Source: Victivallales bacterium (lineage in GTDB: Bacteria > Verrucomicrobiota > Lentisphaeria > Oligosphaerales > Oligosphaeraceae). From it: a DNA stretch of 7,200 nt. The notes beneath the pieces were generated by a model. That model ran no database searches. It was not told the origin of the DNA and saw only the letters and a list, made by a program, of their open reading frames with translations. This document shows positions 1-7,036 of the stretch, piece after piece (the first letter of the stretch is position 1; every line of letters begins with the position of its first letter). The stretch covers positions 1 through 7,200 of the forward strand of contig JAGCSE010000160.1 in NCBI GenBank assembly GCA_017964325.1, in the 5' to 3' direction. Made by a program: the position numbers and the translations under genes.

Positions 1-189
1 ATCGGGATATTCCTTCGGCAATCCCGTGTCCACTAGGATCACTTCGCTCCCCGTGTCGATCACAAAGTTCTGAACGGTGGAACGATAGCGTACACTGCCA
101 TCGAATTTGTCCGGCCCATCTTCACCGCCCAGTGCGAAGGGACGCGTCATGAAGCCGTTCTCGTAAAGTTTTACTGCCTGGATTTTCAT
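1..189 (-). CDS. MBL-fold metallo-hydrolase, N-terminal part (runs off the left edge)
   Basis: The first 63 codons of a gene whose remainder lies outside the window. The frame is open from the ATG at 187-189 to base 1. The translation begins MKIQAVKLYENGF and contains FVIDTGSEVILVDTGLP at about residues 43-59, the paired strands plus V-D-T-G turn that open metallo-beta-lactamase-fold domains. The metal-binding HxHxDH motif would come later and is not visible, so substrate and activity cannot be assigned; lactonases, glyoxalase II-like and other MBL hydrolases share this start. The ATG is supported by a GAGGA Shine-Dalgarno about 7 nt upstream. No signal peptide is seen, so the product is probably cytoplasmic. 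A perfect inverted repeat in the upstream region suggests control by a dimeric repressor. Fold fairly sure, function unknown. Confidence 0.75.
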   Translation of the reverse strand, partial: MKIQAVKLYENGFMTRPFALGGEDGPDKFDGSVRYRSTVQNFVIDTGSEVILVDTGLPKEYPD

Positions 190-215
190 TGTCAATTCCT
201 CGATGGTTGAATTTC

Positions 216-249
216 ATCCAAAATTATTACAACTGTCCTAATTTTGGAT
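216..249. promoter_or_regulatory. Perfect 11-bp inverted repeat, likely operator of the MBL-fold gene
   Basis: ATCCAAAATTA at 216-226 is matched exactly by its reverse complement TAATTTTGGAT at 239-249, with a 12-nt spacer. Half-site centres are 23 bp apart, about two helical turns, as expected for a dimeric DNA-binding protein contacting one face. It starts 27 nt upstream of the ATG at 189 and overlaps a candidate -10, the usual position for a repressor operator. The arms are too AT-rich and the loop too long for a convincing terminator, and no T-run follows on either strand. The regulator is not in the window. Confidence 0.55.
223..231 (-). promoter_or_regulatory. Candidate extended -10 promoter element of the MBL-fold gene
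   Basis: Read on the minus strand this is TGTAATAAT: a TGN extension followed by AATAAT, five of six matches to TATAAT. No good -35 lies at the right spacing. An alternative pair is TTGAAT (265-270) and CAAAAT (241-246), 18 nt apart, each with four of six matches. Either would place the transcription start within or just beside the inverted repeat, giving a leader of roughly 27-45 nt. Confidence 0.35.
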
Positions 250-321
250 TAATGTAGTTCGTCCATTCAAATTTGCAAAGAGATTTTTTCGATTTCAGCA
301 TCAGATTTTTGTTATTCTATG

Positions 322-344
322 GTAGAGGGTATCCGAACCCTTAC
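322..344. other. Hairpin in the gap after the ATPase gene
   Basis: GTAGAGGGT (322-330) can pair with ACCCTTAC (337-344) around a 6-nt loop, giving an 8-bp stem with one bulged base. It lies 15-37 nt past the ATPase stop codon, a terminator position, but no U-run follows it on the minus strand. A T6 run lies on the plus-strand side (355-360), preceded by a second tiny stem ACAT/ATGT. It may be a processing or pause hairpin; the evidence is only base pairing. Confidence 0.25.
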
Positions 345-359
345 ATATAAATGTGTTTT

Positions 360-1691
360 TTATAGAAACATCGTCATATACACAGGCAACATGACGACGT
401 CTTGATCTTTTCTGAAATCTTTCGTGTAGATTAGATATCTCTCCTTGATTCGAGATGAGAATTTTTCATAAAATGCATCCAAAGAAGCATGCCGGCGGTA
501 TCCAGATGATTTCACCTCGATAGGGCAGATTTTATTTTCACGCGACAGTAGAAAGTCAATTTCATATAGATGATTGCTTTGCTCAAGAGGGAATGTGTAG
601 TAATATAGTTCATTCCCTTTTGCCTTCAGCATTTGGCTTACGATATTCTCATAAAGGAAACCCAGATTTGTCGCTAGTTTATCGAAAAGCAATTTTTCAT
701 AAATGATGTTTTCCGTAAAGGACTTATCCCAAAAAGTCAATGTTGTGAAAAGCCCCGTGTCGGCCAGATACAGTTTGAATTTACCAGAATCACGATTAAG
801 GGCGAAACCGACATTGGGATCATCCGCATGCCAGGCGATGTTGACTGTTAGCGAGTCAACCATATCACCGATTTTGGATGCCACATCATCTGAATCTCTA
901 CCATTCACAACACTGGAAATCTGATAGCGCGAAGCGAATTTTCCTAATTCTGAAGGAATCCCGCGAAACAGTCGTGAAATTGTTCCTGTTGAATCAATTT
1001 TTGTGAAATCGTCTTCATACAATTCTAGTATACTACGTTTTACTTGGTCGATTTTGCTGAAGTCGTGTGTCTCAAGATAGGAGACAACGGCCTGCGGCAT
1101 TCCTCCTATTAGCATATAATAACGAAAATCATGCATGAGCTGTCTATTAACTGAATCCCCCAAAGAACGATGATGCAGAAACGAATCACGAATCATATCA
1201 CATGTATTTGAGTCACCTAATGCCCAACAAAATTCTTCATAATCCATTGGATTCATGGTGATTCTGGTTTCTTCGCTTGGAATCAGAATGCTAGCAGTGT
1301 TCTTCTTGATGGAAAGTAGTGAACCTGTTTCAATGTAATCATATCTTCCATCTTCAACAAGATATTTGATTGCTTGCCGAGCTTTGGGATTCAGTTGAAT
1401 TTCATCTAGGACGATAACGGATTTATGTTCATAAAGACTGGTATGTGTAAGTAGTTGCAACCTCATGAAAAAATCCTTCATATCATAGAAATCGTCAAAC
1501 AGACTGTTGATTTCTTTGGATATGTGCGCGAAATCCAACAATATGTAGGATTGGTATTCCTTTTCGGCAAATTCCCTTGCCACAGTTGTTTTGCCGACTC
1601 GACGCGCTCCTTTGATCAATAATGCCGTTTTACCGTTCTGCTCTCGCTTCCACTTGAGCATTTCATCATATATCTTCCGTTTGAAAATCAT
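360..1691 (-). CDS. AAA_14/DUF4143 family ATP-binding protein (COG1373-type)
   Basis: Predicted 443-aa cytoplasmic ATPase. Numbering from the ATG at 1691: Walker A GARRVGKT at 28-35; Walker B VIVLDE with D96-E97, followed by IQ; a polar sensor-like TGS at 122-124. The C-terminal DUF4143 part contains YEIDFLL (D379) and PIEVKSS (E392, K394), a D-x12-E-x-K arrangement resembling the PD-(D/E)XK nuclease-like core described in this family. The length is normal and the frame intact. A GTG at 1700 is in frame, but the ATG is preferred because AAGAG lies 8 nt upstream of it and would be immediately next to the GTG. The gene is AT-rich (35-37% GC in two sampled 60-base lines) against 57-63% in the glycosidase pair, suggesting separate origin. 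Tandem repeats lie about 120-240 bp upstream. The biological role of the family is unknown; transfer or genome-defence links are speculation. Confidence 0.93.
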   Translation of the reverse strand: MIFKRKIYDEMLKWKREQNGKTALLIKGARRVGKTTVAREFAEKEYQSYILLDFAHISKEINSLFDDFYDMKDFFMRLQLLTHTSLYEHKSVIVLDEIQLNPKARQAIKYLVEDGRYDYIETGSLLSIKKNTASILIPSEETRITMNPMDYEEFCWALGDSNTCDMIRDSFLHHRSLGDSVNRQLMHDFRYYMLIGGMPQAVVSYLETHDFSKIDQVKRSILELYEDDFTKIDSTGTISRLFRGIPSELGKFASRYQISSVVNGRDSDDVASKIGDMVDSLTVNIAWHADDPNVGFALNRDSGKFKLYLADTGLFTTLTFWDKSFTENIIYEKLLFDKLATNLGFLYENIVSQMLKAKGNELYYYTFPLEQSNHLYEIDFLLSRENKICPIEVKSSGYRRHASLDAFYEKFSSRIKERYLIYTKDFRKDQDVVMLPVYMTMFL

Positions 1692-1775
1692 GGCTGTCAC
1701 TCTTGGGTAGAATTGGAGAAATCATCGTCATTCGGTAAACGGATGAGAATGTCGGACAACATGGACCTTCTTCTT

Positions 1776-1792
1776 AAAAAGGCTAACTGCCT
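1776..1792 (-). terminator. Possible small terminator or leader hairpin upstream of the ATPase gene
   Basis: On the minus strand AGGC-AGTTA-GCCT forms a 4-bp GC-rich stem with a 5-nt loop, running directly into TTTT. It could end readthrough from the glycosidase gene, whose stop is about 185 nt upstream. The stem is short for an intrinsic terminator, and it sits at the expected start of the ATPase transcript, so it may only be a leader hairpin. Confidence 0.25.
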
Positions 1793-1794
1793 AT

Positions 1795-1823
1795 AATGTA
1801 GCACAAAAAACAAAAATCCCCAA
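1795..1823 (-). promoter_or_regulatory. Candidate promoter of the ATPase gene
   Basis: On the minus strand: TTGGGG (1818-1823), a 17-nt spacer ending in TGC, then TACATT (1795-1800), an extended -10 with four of six matches. It predicts a leader of about 95-100 nt before the ATG at 1691. The -35 lies inside the first copy of the tandem repeat, so the repeat array would form the upstream part of the promoter. The match is moderate only. Confidence 0.3.
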
Positions 1824-1929
1824 ATCTTTTTCGCAGTTTTACCGAAAAATCCCCAAATCTTTTTCGCAGTTTTACCGAAAAATCCCTAAATCTTTTTTGC
1901 GGTTTTACCGAAAAATCCCCAAATCTTTT
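1812..1929. repeat. 33-bp direct tandem repeat, 3.6 copies
   Basis: Units at 1812-1844, 1845-1877, 1878-1910 and a 19-bp partial at 1911-1929. The first two are identical. The third has substitutions at 1887, 1898 and 1901. The unit starts AAAAATCCCCAAATC, continues TTTTTCGCAG and ends TTTTACCG. Across each junction CGAAAAA and TTTTTCG pair around a 10-nt loop (for example 1843-1849 with 1860-1866); the substitution at 1898 turns a G-C pair into G-U. The minus strand stays open through the array in one frame (33 bp is 11 codons), but all three substitutions change the encoded residue and there is no ATG, so a peptide is unlikely. There are no unique spacers, so it is not a CRISPR. It may be a protein-binding array, a promoter-associated element or replication-slippage product. 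Confidence 0.97.
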
Positions 1930-1937
1930 AGCCAATG

Positions 1938-1992
1938 AAGGAGATTTGAGAATATGAAAACGACTATCAACACTACGTTATTCAACAACTAG
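1938..1992 (+). other. Isolated Shine-Dalgarno and 12-codon open frame
   Basis: AAGGAG at 1938-1943 is followed after 10 nt by an ATG at 1954, then 12 codons (MKTTINTTLFNN) and TAG at 1990-1992. The last codons overlap the 3' end of the opposing glycosidase gene. It could be a leader peptide, the surviving 5' end of a gene lost in a rearrangement, or chance. A TATAAT lies on the plus strand at 1792-1797 but without a matching -35. Confidence 0.2.
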
Positions 1993-4900
1993 ACGGTAGA
2001 TTTCACCGAATTCCGCGCGGTTGAAGGCGGAGAGGCGGAGAGAGATTTCCTTCGAGGCAGGCATCGGCATTGTGAAATCAAAGACAGCGTCTGCGAAACG
2101 CGGCGTGTCTTTCGACAGTCTGGCGACGGGACGACCGTCGGCCAGAAGAACAACATCACCTGTCTGCGGTGTGTCGGATTTGCCTGCAAGCCAAAGGGGT
2201 TCCGTCAGATTGCCGACGCTGGCTTGTACATGCAGCTTACCATCAACGACTTCCATTTTCACCCAGTTGAACTCCGCGTTGAGGTATTTCAGCGGATTGG
2301 AGCCGTTGTAGGGGACGTTGCCGACGGCGGTCAGCGGGATGTCGGCGGATGTCTTGCCGGTGGCTTCCGTGCGGACGTCCAGATGACGCTTTTGCGCACG
2401 GGCGGCTTTGTAGGCGTCACGACCCGCGTTGAAAGTGATGTGCCAATAGCCGCCTGCATGGGCGTCACGGTCGTAGAGGAAGGGGATGTCGCCCTGCGGG
2501 AAATGGCGCGGCGTCTTGAGCTGCGGGCCATAGGTGAGCAGCAGTTTCGCCTGTTGACGCGGCGTGCCGTCCGGATTGGCGATGCCGTAGTCGCTGCGTT
2601 CGTTGACGCGATACCAGCCCGGCCACCACCATGGCGCGGTGCCGTTGGCTCCCGAATCGACGGCCATGCGGTAGAACAATTCATGGTATTTGACGCTGCT
2701 GTCCATGGCGGATGGCGAGACGTCCTGCGCACGCGGATTCCAGACGTGGCGGCCAAATTCCGCCCAGATGATCGGCTCGCCGCCCATCGTATGATGGACG
2801 AAGCGTGTCAGGAAGCCTGCTGCGTTGTAGCCGTCCTCCGAAAGCGGAATCGAATAGCCTTCCGGGCAGATGAAATCTAGATGTTTCACGGGGCCTGTCA
2901 GCGCGAAATCGTACGGCAACGTGTTGCCTTGACGGAAGCTGAAGAGCTGTTTCGGCGCGTATGAGCGAAGCTTCTGGGAGGCGTCGTTCCAGATGCGCGA
3001 CGTGACGTCGTCCATGAACCGCCTGTAGGCGGCGACATAAATGCGCCATGCGCCGTCGGTCTTCAACTGCGCGTCCGTTGGCGAAACGACATCGCCGTTG
3101 ACGTCGCGGTTGGGGGCGAATTTCCAGTCGGCGACGGCGTTTTCAATGGAGCCGTAGCGTTCGGCGAGCCATGCCCGCCAGCGTTTGTCGAATTTCTTGC
3201 GGCCGTCCTGATTGAAAATGTAATTGCCTGGCTCCCAGCAGGTATCGTAGGCAAAAATGGTTGGAATGTGGATGAGCTCACCGTCGATGATGAGAGATTT
3301 CACTCTCTCTTCGTCGAACATGAACGGATTGGCGGGCTTCAGGAAGGCGTTTACATAAATATTGTGGCGACGGCAGCGCGTCAGGAAGTCCAGAAGATTG
3401 TGTTCGGTTTTCTCCTGGCCTGTGTCGCCCTTCAGCTGCGATGAGATCATGTTGATGCCGACGGATTCCATGGCGGCCAGATCCAATTCGATCTGTTCCG
3501 GATCGTAGTAGCCCGGAGCGAGGAAGGCGCGGCGGAAATCAAGGGACTCCATCGCGCCGATGTTTGAACTCCAATAATTTACGCCGACGGGATACCACGG
3601 CTTGCCGTCAAGCATGAAATTGTCGCCTTCCACGGTGATGAATCCTTTCGTGTTGGAACGCAACGCTTCACGAGGCGGCATGACGTGGAGTTCATGGGAA
3701 ACAGAATCACCGAGAAGGTCGTTGATCGTCAGGTGAACCGTTACGCGGTAATCGGCATCGGCTTTTGGCGGTTTCCAGGCGAATGACGGAGTTACAACCT
3801 GCGGATAATTGCCGTCTTGCGGAACACAGGGAAATTGGCGGTTTTCCAATTCATGGCCTTCGGAATCCGCAACAACAAGATTGACCGCAACGCGGTATTG
3901 AAAATCTGGTAGGACATCATTTTTAAGTTTCTCGTAAAAAACAACTTCTGCGCCAATCATCATCTCTTCGTCTGGAAACATGCCGAAGGATTCGGCACCG
4001 CCGGCAATCAATTCGAGTTTACCTCCAATACGCATAGCCAATTGCTTCACGATGGACATGGCGGTCGCGTCGTGATAATCAATTGGCGCGGCGATGGTCG
4101 CGACACGCGAGTTTTTGAATTCACCGTCGAGAAAATGCGTCATCCAGATATGGGACGGATGATGCAGGTCTTCTTCCTGCGCAAGTTTCCCGTCTTCAAG
4201 CTTGAATGGATGCCAACGCCAGTGGGCTTCCTGCTGGAAACCACGTCCGCGGAAGCGGTTGGGGGTGCTGAAGAAGCCCGGGCGATTCGGCAGCGGGTAT
4301 TGCTTGTAGGCGGGATAGAATGTCTCAAGAATCGGAAATTCTGGGGCTTGTTGGACGACTTGCGACCCGTCGTCCGGAGCGGTGCCCATGTCTTCGATGA
4401 AGAATTCCAGAGGCGAGCCGTCCAAAAACGGCGTGTGGCTGTCCGCGAGGCCGATGTTCATGCGGATGGCTTCGGCGGGACGGAAATGGTCGCCTTCACC
4501 GCCGCGCGGGCGGGTGGGGCGGCAGTCATGCCAAAACTTGAAATCCTTTGGAGAGAAGACGATGCGACGCCATTCCGATGTGATATCGGTGACGGCGCAC
4601 CAGCGGGAGTTGTCTTTTTCAATGAATTCGATGTAAAGGGCGGTCGTGTTGGCGTTGCCTTTTGCTCTGAAGCACAGCAGATCATGGCCTTGTGGATAGA
4701 TTCCTTCGCAAGGCGCGGCGTAGGTGTTCCAGCCGTATAGCCGATCGACCATATAATGAATGGAGTTGTCGTGGACTTCCAAGCTGCCTTTGATATTTGA
4801 ATCGCGGCTGGAGCGTTTCCAGACGGCGGTCGGCTGCAACGACACAGGGGAGGACATGATATGGGCGCGTCTTTCACGGATTTCATTTTCCGTGAGCCAG

Positions 4901-5223
4901 TCTTCTCCGTCGTTGTATTGCAGGATGTTGAAGGGGCGTGGGCCTAGCAGGAGAAGCGATTTACGGGCCTGCAGGAAGGAGCGGATCATGGGCAACGCGG
5001 AGGCGGGAATGACCTGCGCATCCGGTATGACCACCAAATCCAACGCCTTCAGCTGATGTTCGTCGCACAGTTGGGGAGGAGTCAGGCGGACGACATCGTA
5101 AAGGGCTGATTCCAAAGCACTTTGGAGTGATGCCGAGATTTCGGGGGATTTGTCATAGATACCCGCCTGCCGGGCAAAGACGCTAGCTGCAAGGAATGTC
5201 ATAGCTAAGATGGTGTGTTTCAT
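1978..5223 (-). CDS. Large secreted clan GH-A-like glycoside hydrolase
   Basis: A 1081-aa protein, probably exported and acting on a polysaccharide. A signal peptide is clear: MKHTILAMTFLAASVFA, with likely cleavage after V-F-A17. Approximate domains: 20-115, a Rossmann-like GATase1-type region (LDLVVIPDAQ, LLLLGPRPF); 125-285, a beta-rich carbohydrate-binding-like region; 430-525, Ig-like strands; 526-930, a TIM-barrel region opening FMLDGKPWYPVGVNYW (P542); 930-1081, a C-terminal beta-sandwich. In the barrel, CWEPG (E664) suits the acid/base glutamate and IIWAEFG (E822) the nucleophile, 158 residues apart. I cannot place it in a numbered family; GH5-, GH42- and GH2-like relatives are possible. 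The ATG at 5223 has no Shine-Dalgarno. It follows the DUF4838 gene by 28 nt and is probably co-transcribed, with a possible promoter of its own. The specificity is unknown. Confidence 0.88.
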   Translation of the reverse strand: MKHTILAMTFLAASVFARQAGIYDKSPEISASLQSALESALYDVVRLTPPQLCDEHQLKALDLVVIPDAQVIPASALPMIRSFLQARKSLLLLGPRPFNILQYNDGEDWLTENEIRERRAHIMSSPVSLQPTAVWKRSSRDSNIKGSLEVHDNSIHYMVDRLYGWNTYAAPCEGIYPQGHDLLCFRAKGNANTTALYIEFIEKDNSRWCAVTDITSEWRRIVFSPKDFKFWHDCRPTRPRGGEGDHFRPAEAIRMNIGLADSHTPFLDGSPLEFFIEDMGTAPDDGSQVVQQAPEFPILETFYPAYKQYPLPNRPGFFSTPNRFRGRGFQQEAHWRWHPFKLEDGKLAQEEDLHHPSHIWMTHFLDGEFKNSRVATIAAPIDYHDATAMSIVKQLAMRIGGKLELIAGGAESFGMFPDEEMMIGAEVVFYEKLKNDVLPDFQYRVAVNLVVADSEGHELENRQFPCVPQDGNYPQVVTPSFAWKPPKADADYRVTVHLTINDLLGDSVSHELHVMPPREALRSNTKGFITVEGDNFMLDGKPWYPVGVNYWSSNIGAMESLDFRRAFLAPGYYDPEQIELDLAAMESVGINMISSQLKGDTGQEKTEHNLLDFLTRCRRHNIYVNAFLKPANPFMFDEERVKSLIIDGELIHIPTIFAYDTCWEPGNYIFNQDGRKKFDKRWRAWLAERYGSIENAVADWKFAPNRDVNGDVVSPTDAQLKTDGAWRIYVAAYRRFMDDVTSRIWNDASQKLRSYAPKQLFSFRQGNTLPYDFALTGPVKHLDFICPEGYSIPLSEDGYNAAGFLTRFVHHTMGGEPIIWAEFGRHVWNPRAQDVSPSAMDSSVKYHELFYRMAVDSGANGTAPWWWPGWYRVNERSDYGIANPDGTPRQQAKLLLTYGPQLKTPRHFPQGDIPFLYDRDAHAGGYWHITFNAGRDAYKAARAQKRHLDVRTEATGKTSADIPLTAVGNVPYNGSNPLKYLNAEFNWVKMEVVDGKLHVQASVGNLTEPLWLAGKSDTPQTGDVVLLADGRPVARLSKDTPRFADAVFDFTMPMPASKEISLRLSAFNRAEFGEIYRLVVE

Positions 5224-5250
5224 AGTGGGAGATTATTCTGGAAGTTTGGG

Positions 5251-5259
5251 ATTATAACA
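5251..5259 (-). promoter_or_regulatory. Extended -10 at the DUF4838/glycosidase junction
   Basis: The minus strand reads TGTTATAAT, an exact TGN extension plus TATAAT; its TAA is the stop codon of the DUF4838 gene. Transcription would begin near 5243-5245, about 20 nt before the glycosidase ATG. No recognisable -35 lies 15-18 nt upstream, so it would be an extended -10-type promoter allowing the downstream gene to be expressed separately. Confidence 0.4.
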
Positions 5260-7036
5260 ATGTTTCTTCAGTTCCGGGGCGGATTTTCCGTTTTGTTCCG
5301 TCGGGAAGCCAGCCGATCCTATTGAGAAGGAAATCGAACCAAAGCATGGGGAAGGGGGCCGTCATTTTGGCGAGTAGCGTTGCATTTTCCGGCTGGAAGG
5401 CAAGATGGCGTTTTTTCCATTCATCGAAGGCAGTACGGTCGTCGCATTGGAAGGCCCAATGGAGATGCTTGACGATGATCGCCAGTCGCAGATGGATGCG
5501 GATGATGTCGATCCGTTCTCCGGAAAGGCCGTCAAGAATCGCTCCAAGTCCTTCCAGTTCAGATAGATTGGATTCTGAAAGCTTTGTGAACATGACCTTT
5601 TCAAGCTTCTGGAAATAGGTGCCGACGGCTTGGGCGTTTTCGTCGTAGTAGTCTTGGAGGAATTGCGTTTTCAATGTTTCCAGATTGAGATTCGGATCCG
5701 TCCAGAGATTGATCCAAGCCCAATGTTTCCAAGGGGATGGGAAGGCGAGGCGATCGAATCCCGTGAAGGCGCCAAGACCGTTCATACCGTCGCGCAGATA
5801 GAATTGGATATCCTGTTGCATGACCTCCAACGGCCACATCAAGGCGCGTCCACATGGTCCCGTGTCCGGATATTCGCAGAGATTGTAGTATTCCATGAGC
5901 ATCGTCTTGCCTTTGTAGCCGACATTGCGCAGGAATGTCCGCCAATTGCTGTAGATCTCGAACAGGCCGTCGTTTGTGTGTTTTTTCTCCGTGAACGGCG
6001 TGAACAAGTCGCGCGTCTGTCCGAAGCAGAAATTGACAAGCATGTTTTCGCCGTCGCGATAAAGCTTCTGAACCGTTTGTGGCGGATTGTTCGTGCCTTG
6101 ATAGACGATGAATTCAAACTTCGCATTTGGAAGGACTTCCGACACGACTTCGGCGGCTTCGTTCGCAAGCGTCAGATACCAGTCCGTTGTCGAGCGTTTG
6201 GAGCATTCAGGACATTGGCAATATTGCATATCCGGCAGATCTTCCGCCCAGAAGGCAAAAATGTCCCAATAAGGATGATCGTAAAGATATTCACGGAGAT
6301 TGTCGCAGAAGATCTCTCTGACTTCAGGATTGGAGAAGCAGGCGGTACGACCGTTTGGCTGTCGGCGGCCATCCTTCATGGGAAAGTATTCCGGATGTTC
6401 TTTGAAGAGCAAGTTGCTGGGGACGAAATGCTTCCAGCTATGGCCCGGCCCGCGGACCTTCAGCCCGTAGGAATGGATGAGGCGTGCGTTTTCATAGCTG
6501 CAGTTTTCGGAACCGTCCTTCCATGGACCGCATCCGAGAATCGTGTTGATACGGTTTTTGACGGCGAAGGAAAGGACGTCCGGGCTGTTCGTCCTGTTGA
6601 CGAAATCGCGGATTTCAAAAGCGGAGCCAAATTCCTCCTGAAAGCCATTCGGCAGGCTGAAGGCCACTGTCTGCGGAACGTATTCAAACGCTTCTCCAGC
6701 CGCGAAGAAACGGATTCCAAGGCATGATTTGAGAAAATCATAGACGGCATACAGGACGGAAATTGGATTTTCACCGGTAAGCTCCAGCCAGTCGCCGCGG
6801 TCTTTTATCATCGTGCGGTCGAATAATTTGCCGTTGTTGGGAAAAGGACGTTGCACAAGATGAAAACAGCCTGCCGACGGAGCGCCGCGTTTGATGTCCG
6901 GTGCGCTGCCAAACGACTTCCGCAGATATTTCTGCAGTTCGGTAGCGGCGTAGGCGGTCAGTTCCGTCGCGTTTTCGTCGATGACGATGGTTGACAGCGA
7001 TTTGCCGTTGAGATAGAAGTTGAGTTCAGGGGCCAT
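5252..7036 (-). CDS. DUF4838 domain-containing protein, probable glycan-processing enzyme
   Basis: 594 aa from the ATG at 7036. The N-terminal ~120 residues (LNGKSLSTIVIDENATE, AATELQKYLRK) resemble the small alpha/beta domain preceding the catalytic barrel in GH67 and GH20 enzymes. The central part carries DUF4838 hallmarks: GPGHSW (H199), HPEYFPMKDG, ACFSNPEVREIFCDN, FWAEDLPD and C273-Q-C-P-E-C278. The C-terminal ~130 residues are mostly helical. DUF4838 proteins are often annotated as glycosidase-like, but no activity can be read here. No signal peptide is visible, and an in-frame TGA at 7097-7099 prevents a longer N-terminus, so the protein is probably intracellular, unlike its secreted neighbour. 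A GTG at 7069 would add 11 residues. The ATG is preferred because the promoter predicts transcription starting near 7075, leaving only about 6 nt before the GTG. Neither start has a good Shine-Dalgarno. Confidence 0.9.
   Translation of the reverse strand: MAPELNFYLNGKSLSTIVIDENATELTAYAATELQKYLRKSFGSAPDIKRGAPSAGCFHLVQRPFPNNGKLFDRTMIKDRGDWLELTGENPISVLYAVYDFLKSCLGIRFFAAGEAFEYVPQTVAFSLPNGFQEEFGSAFEIRDFVNRTNSPDVLSFAVKNRINTILGCGPWKDGSENCSYENARLIHSYGLKVRGPGHSWKHFVPSNLLFKEHPEYFPMKDGRRQPNGRTACFSNPEVREIFCDNLREYLYDHPYWDIFAFWAEDLPDMQYCQCPECSKRSTTDWYLTLANEAAEVVSEVLPNAKFEFIVYQGTNNPPQTVQKLYRDGENMLVNFCFGQTRDLFTPFTEKKHTNDGLFEIYSNWRTFLRNVGYKGKTMLMEYYNLCEYPDTGPCGRALMWPLEVMQQDIQFYLRDGMNGLGAFTGFDRLAFPSPWKHWAWINLWTDPNLNLETLKTQFLQDYYDENAQAVGTYFQKLEKVMFTKLSESNLSELEGLGAILDGLSGERIDIIRIHLRLAIIVKHLHWAFQCDDRTAFDEWKKRHLAFQPENATLLAKMTAPFPMLWFDFLLNRIGWLPDGTKRKIRPGTEETLL

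Noticed and set aside
1692..1700. GTG start for the ATPase at 1700
   Set aside because: The purine-rich AAGAG directly touches the GTG but is well placed for the ATG at 1691.
1812..1929. CRISPR array
   Set aside because: The 33-bp units abut one another with no unique spacers and no cas gene is present.
1812..1929. Small repeat peptide on the minus strand (11-residue period)
   Set aside because: The frame is open but has no ATG and no ribosome binding site, and every difference between copies changes the encoded residue.
1920..1948. Terminator of the glycosidase gene from CAAATCT/AGATTTG pairing
   Set aside because: The 7-bp AT-rich stem has a 15-nt loop and four G residues before the T-run, so it is too weak to call.
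2224..2880. A 218-codon open frame on the plus strand
   Set aside because: It is antisense to the barrel and C-terminal region of the glycosidase, including the conserved E822 segment, which is clearly the coding strand.
4042..4740. A 232-codon open frame on the plus strand
   Set aside because: It is antisense to the glycosidase accessory domains. The minus-strand protein has coherent family features and this one has none.
5630..6727. A 365-codon open frame on the plus strand
   Set aside because: It lies wholly opposite the DUF4838 gene, has no recognisable motif, and its composition is what GC-rich codons produce when read on the reverse strand.
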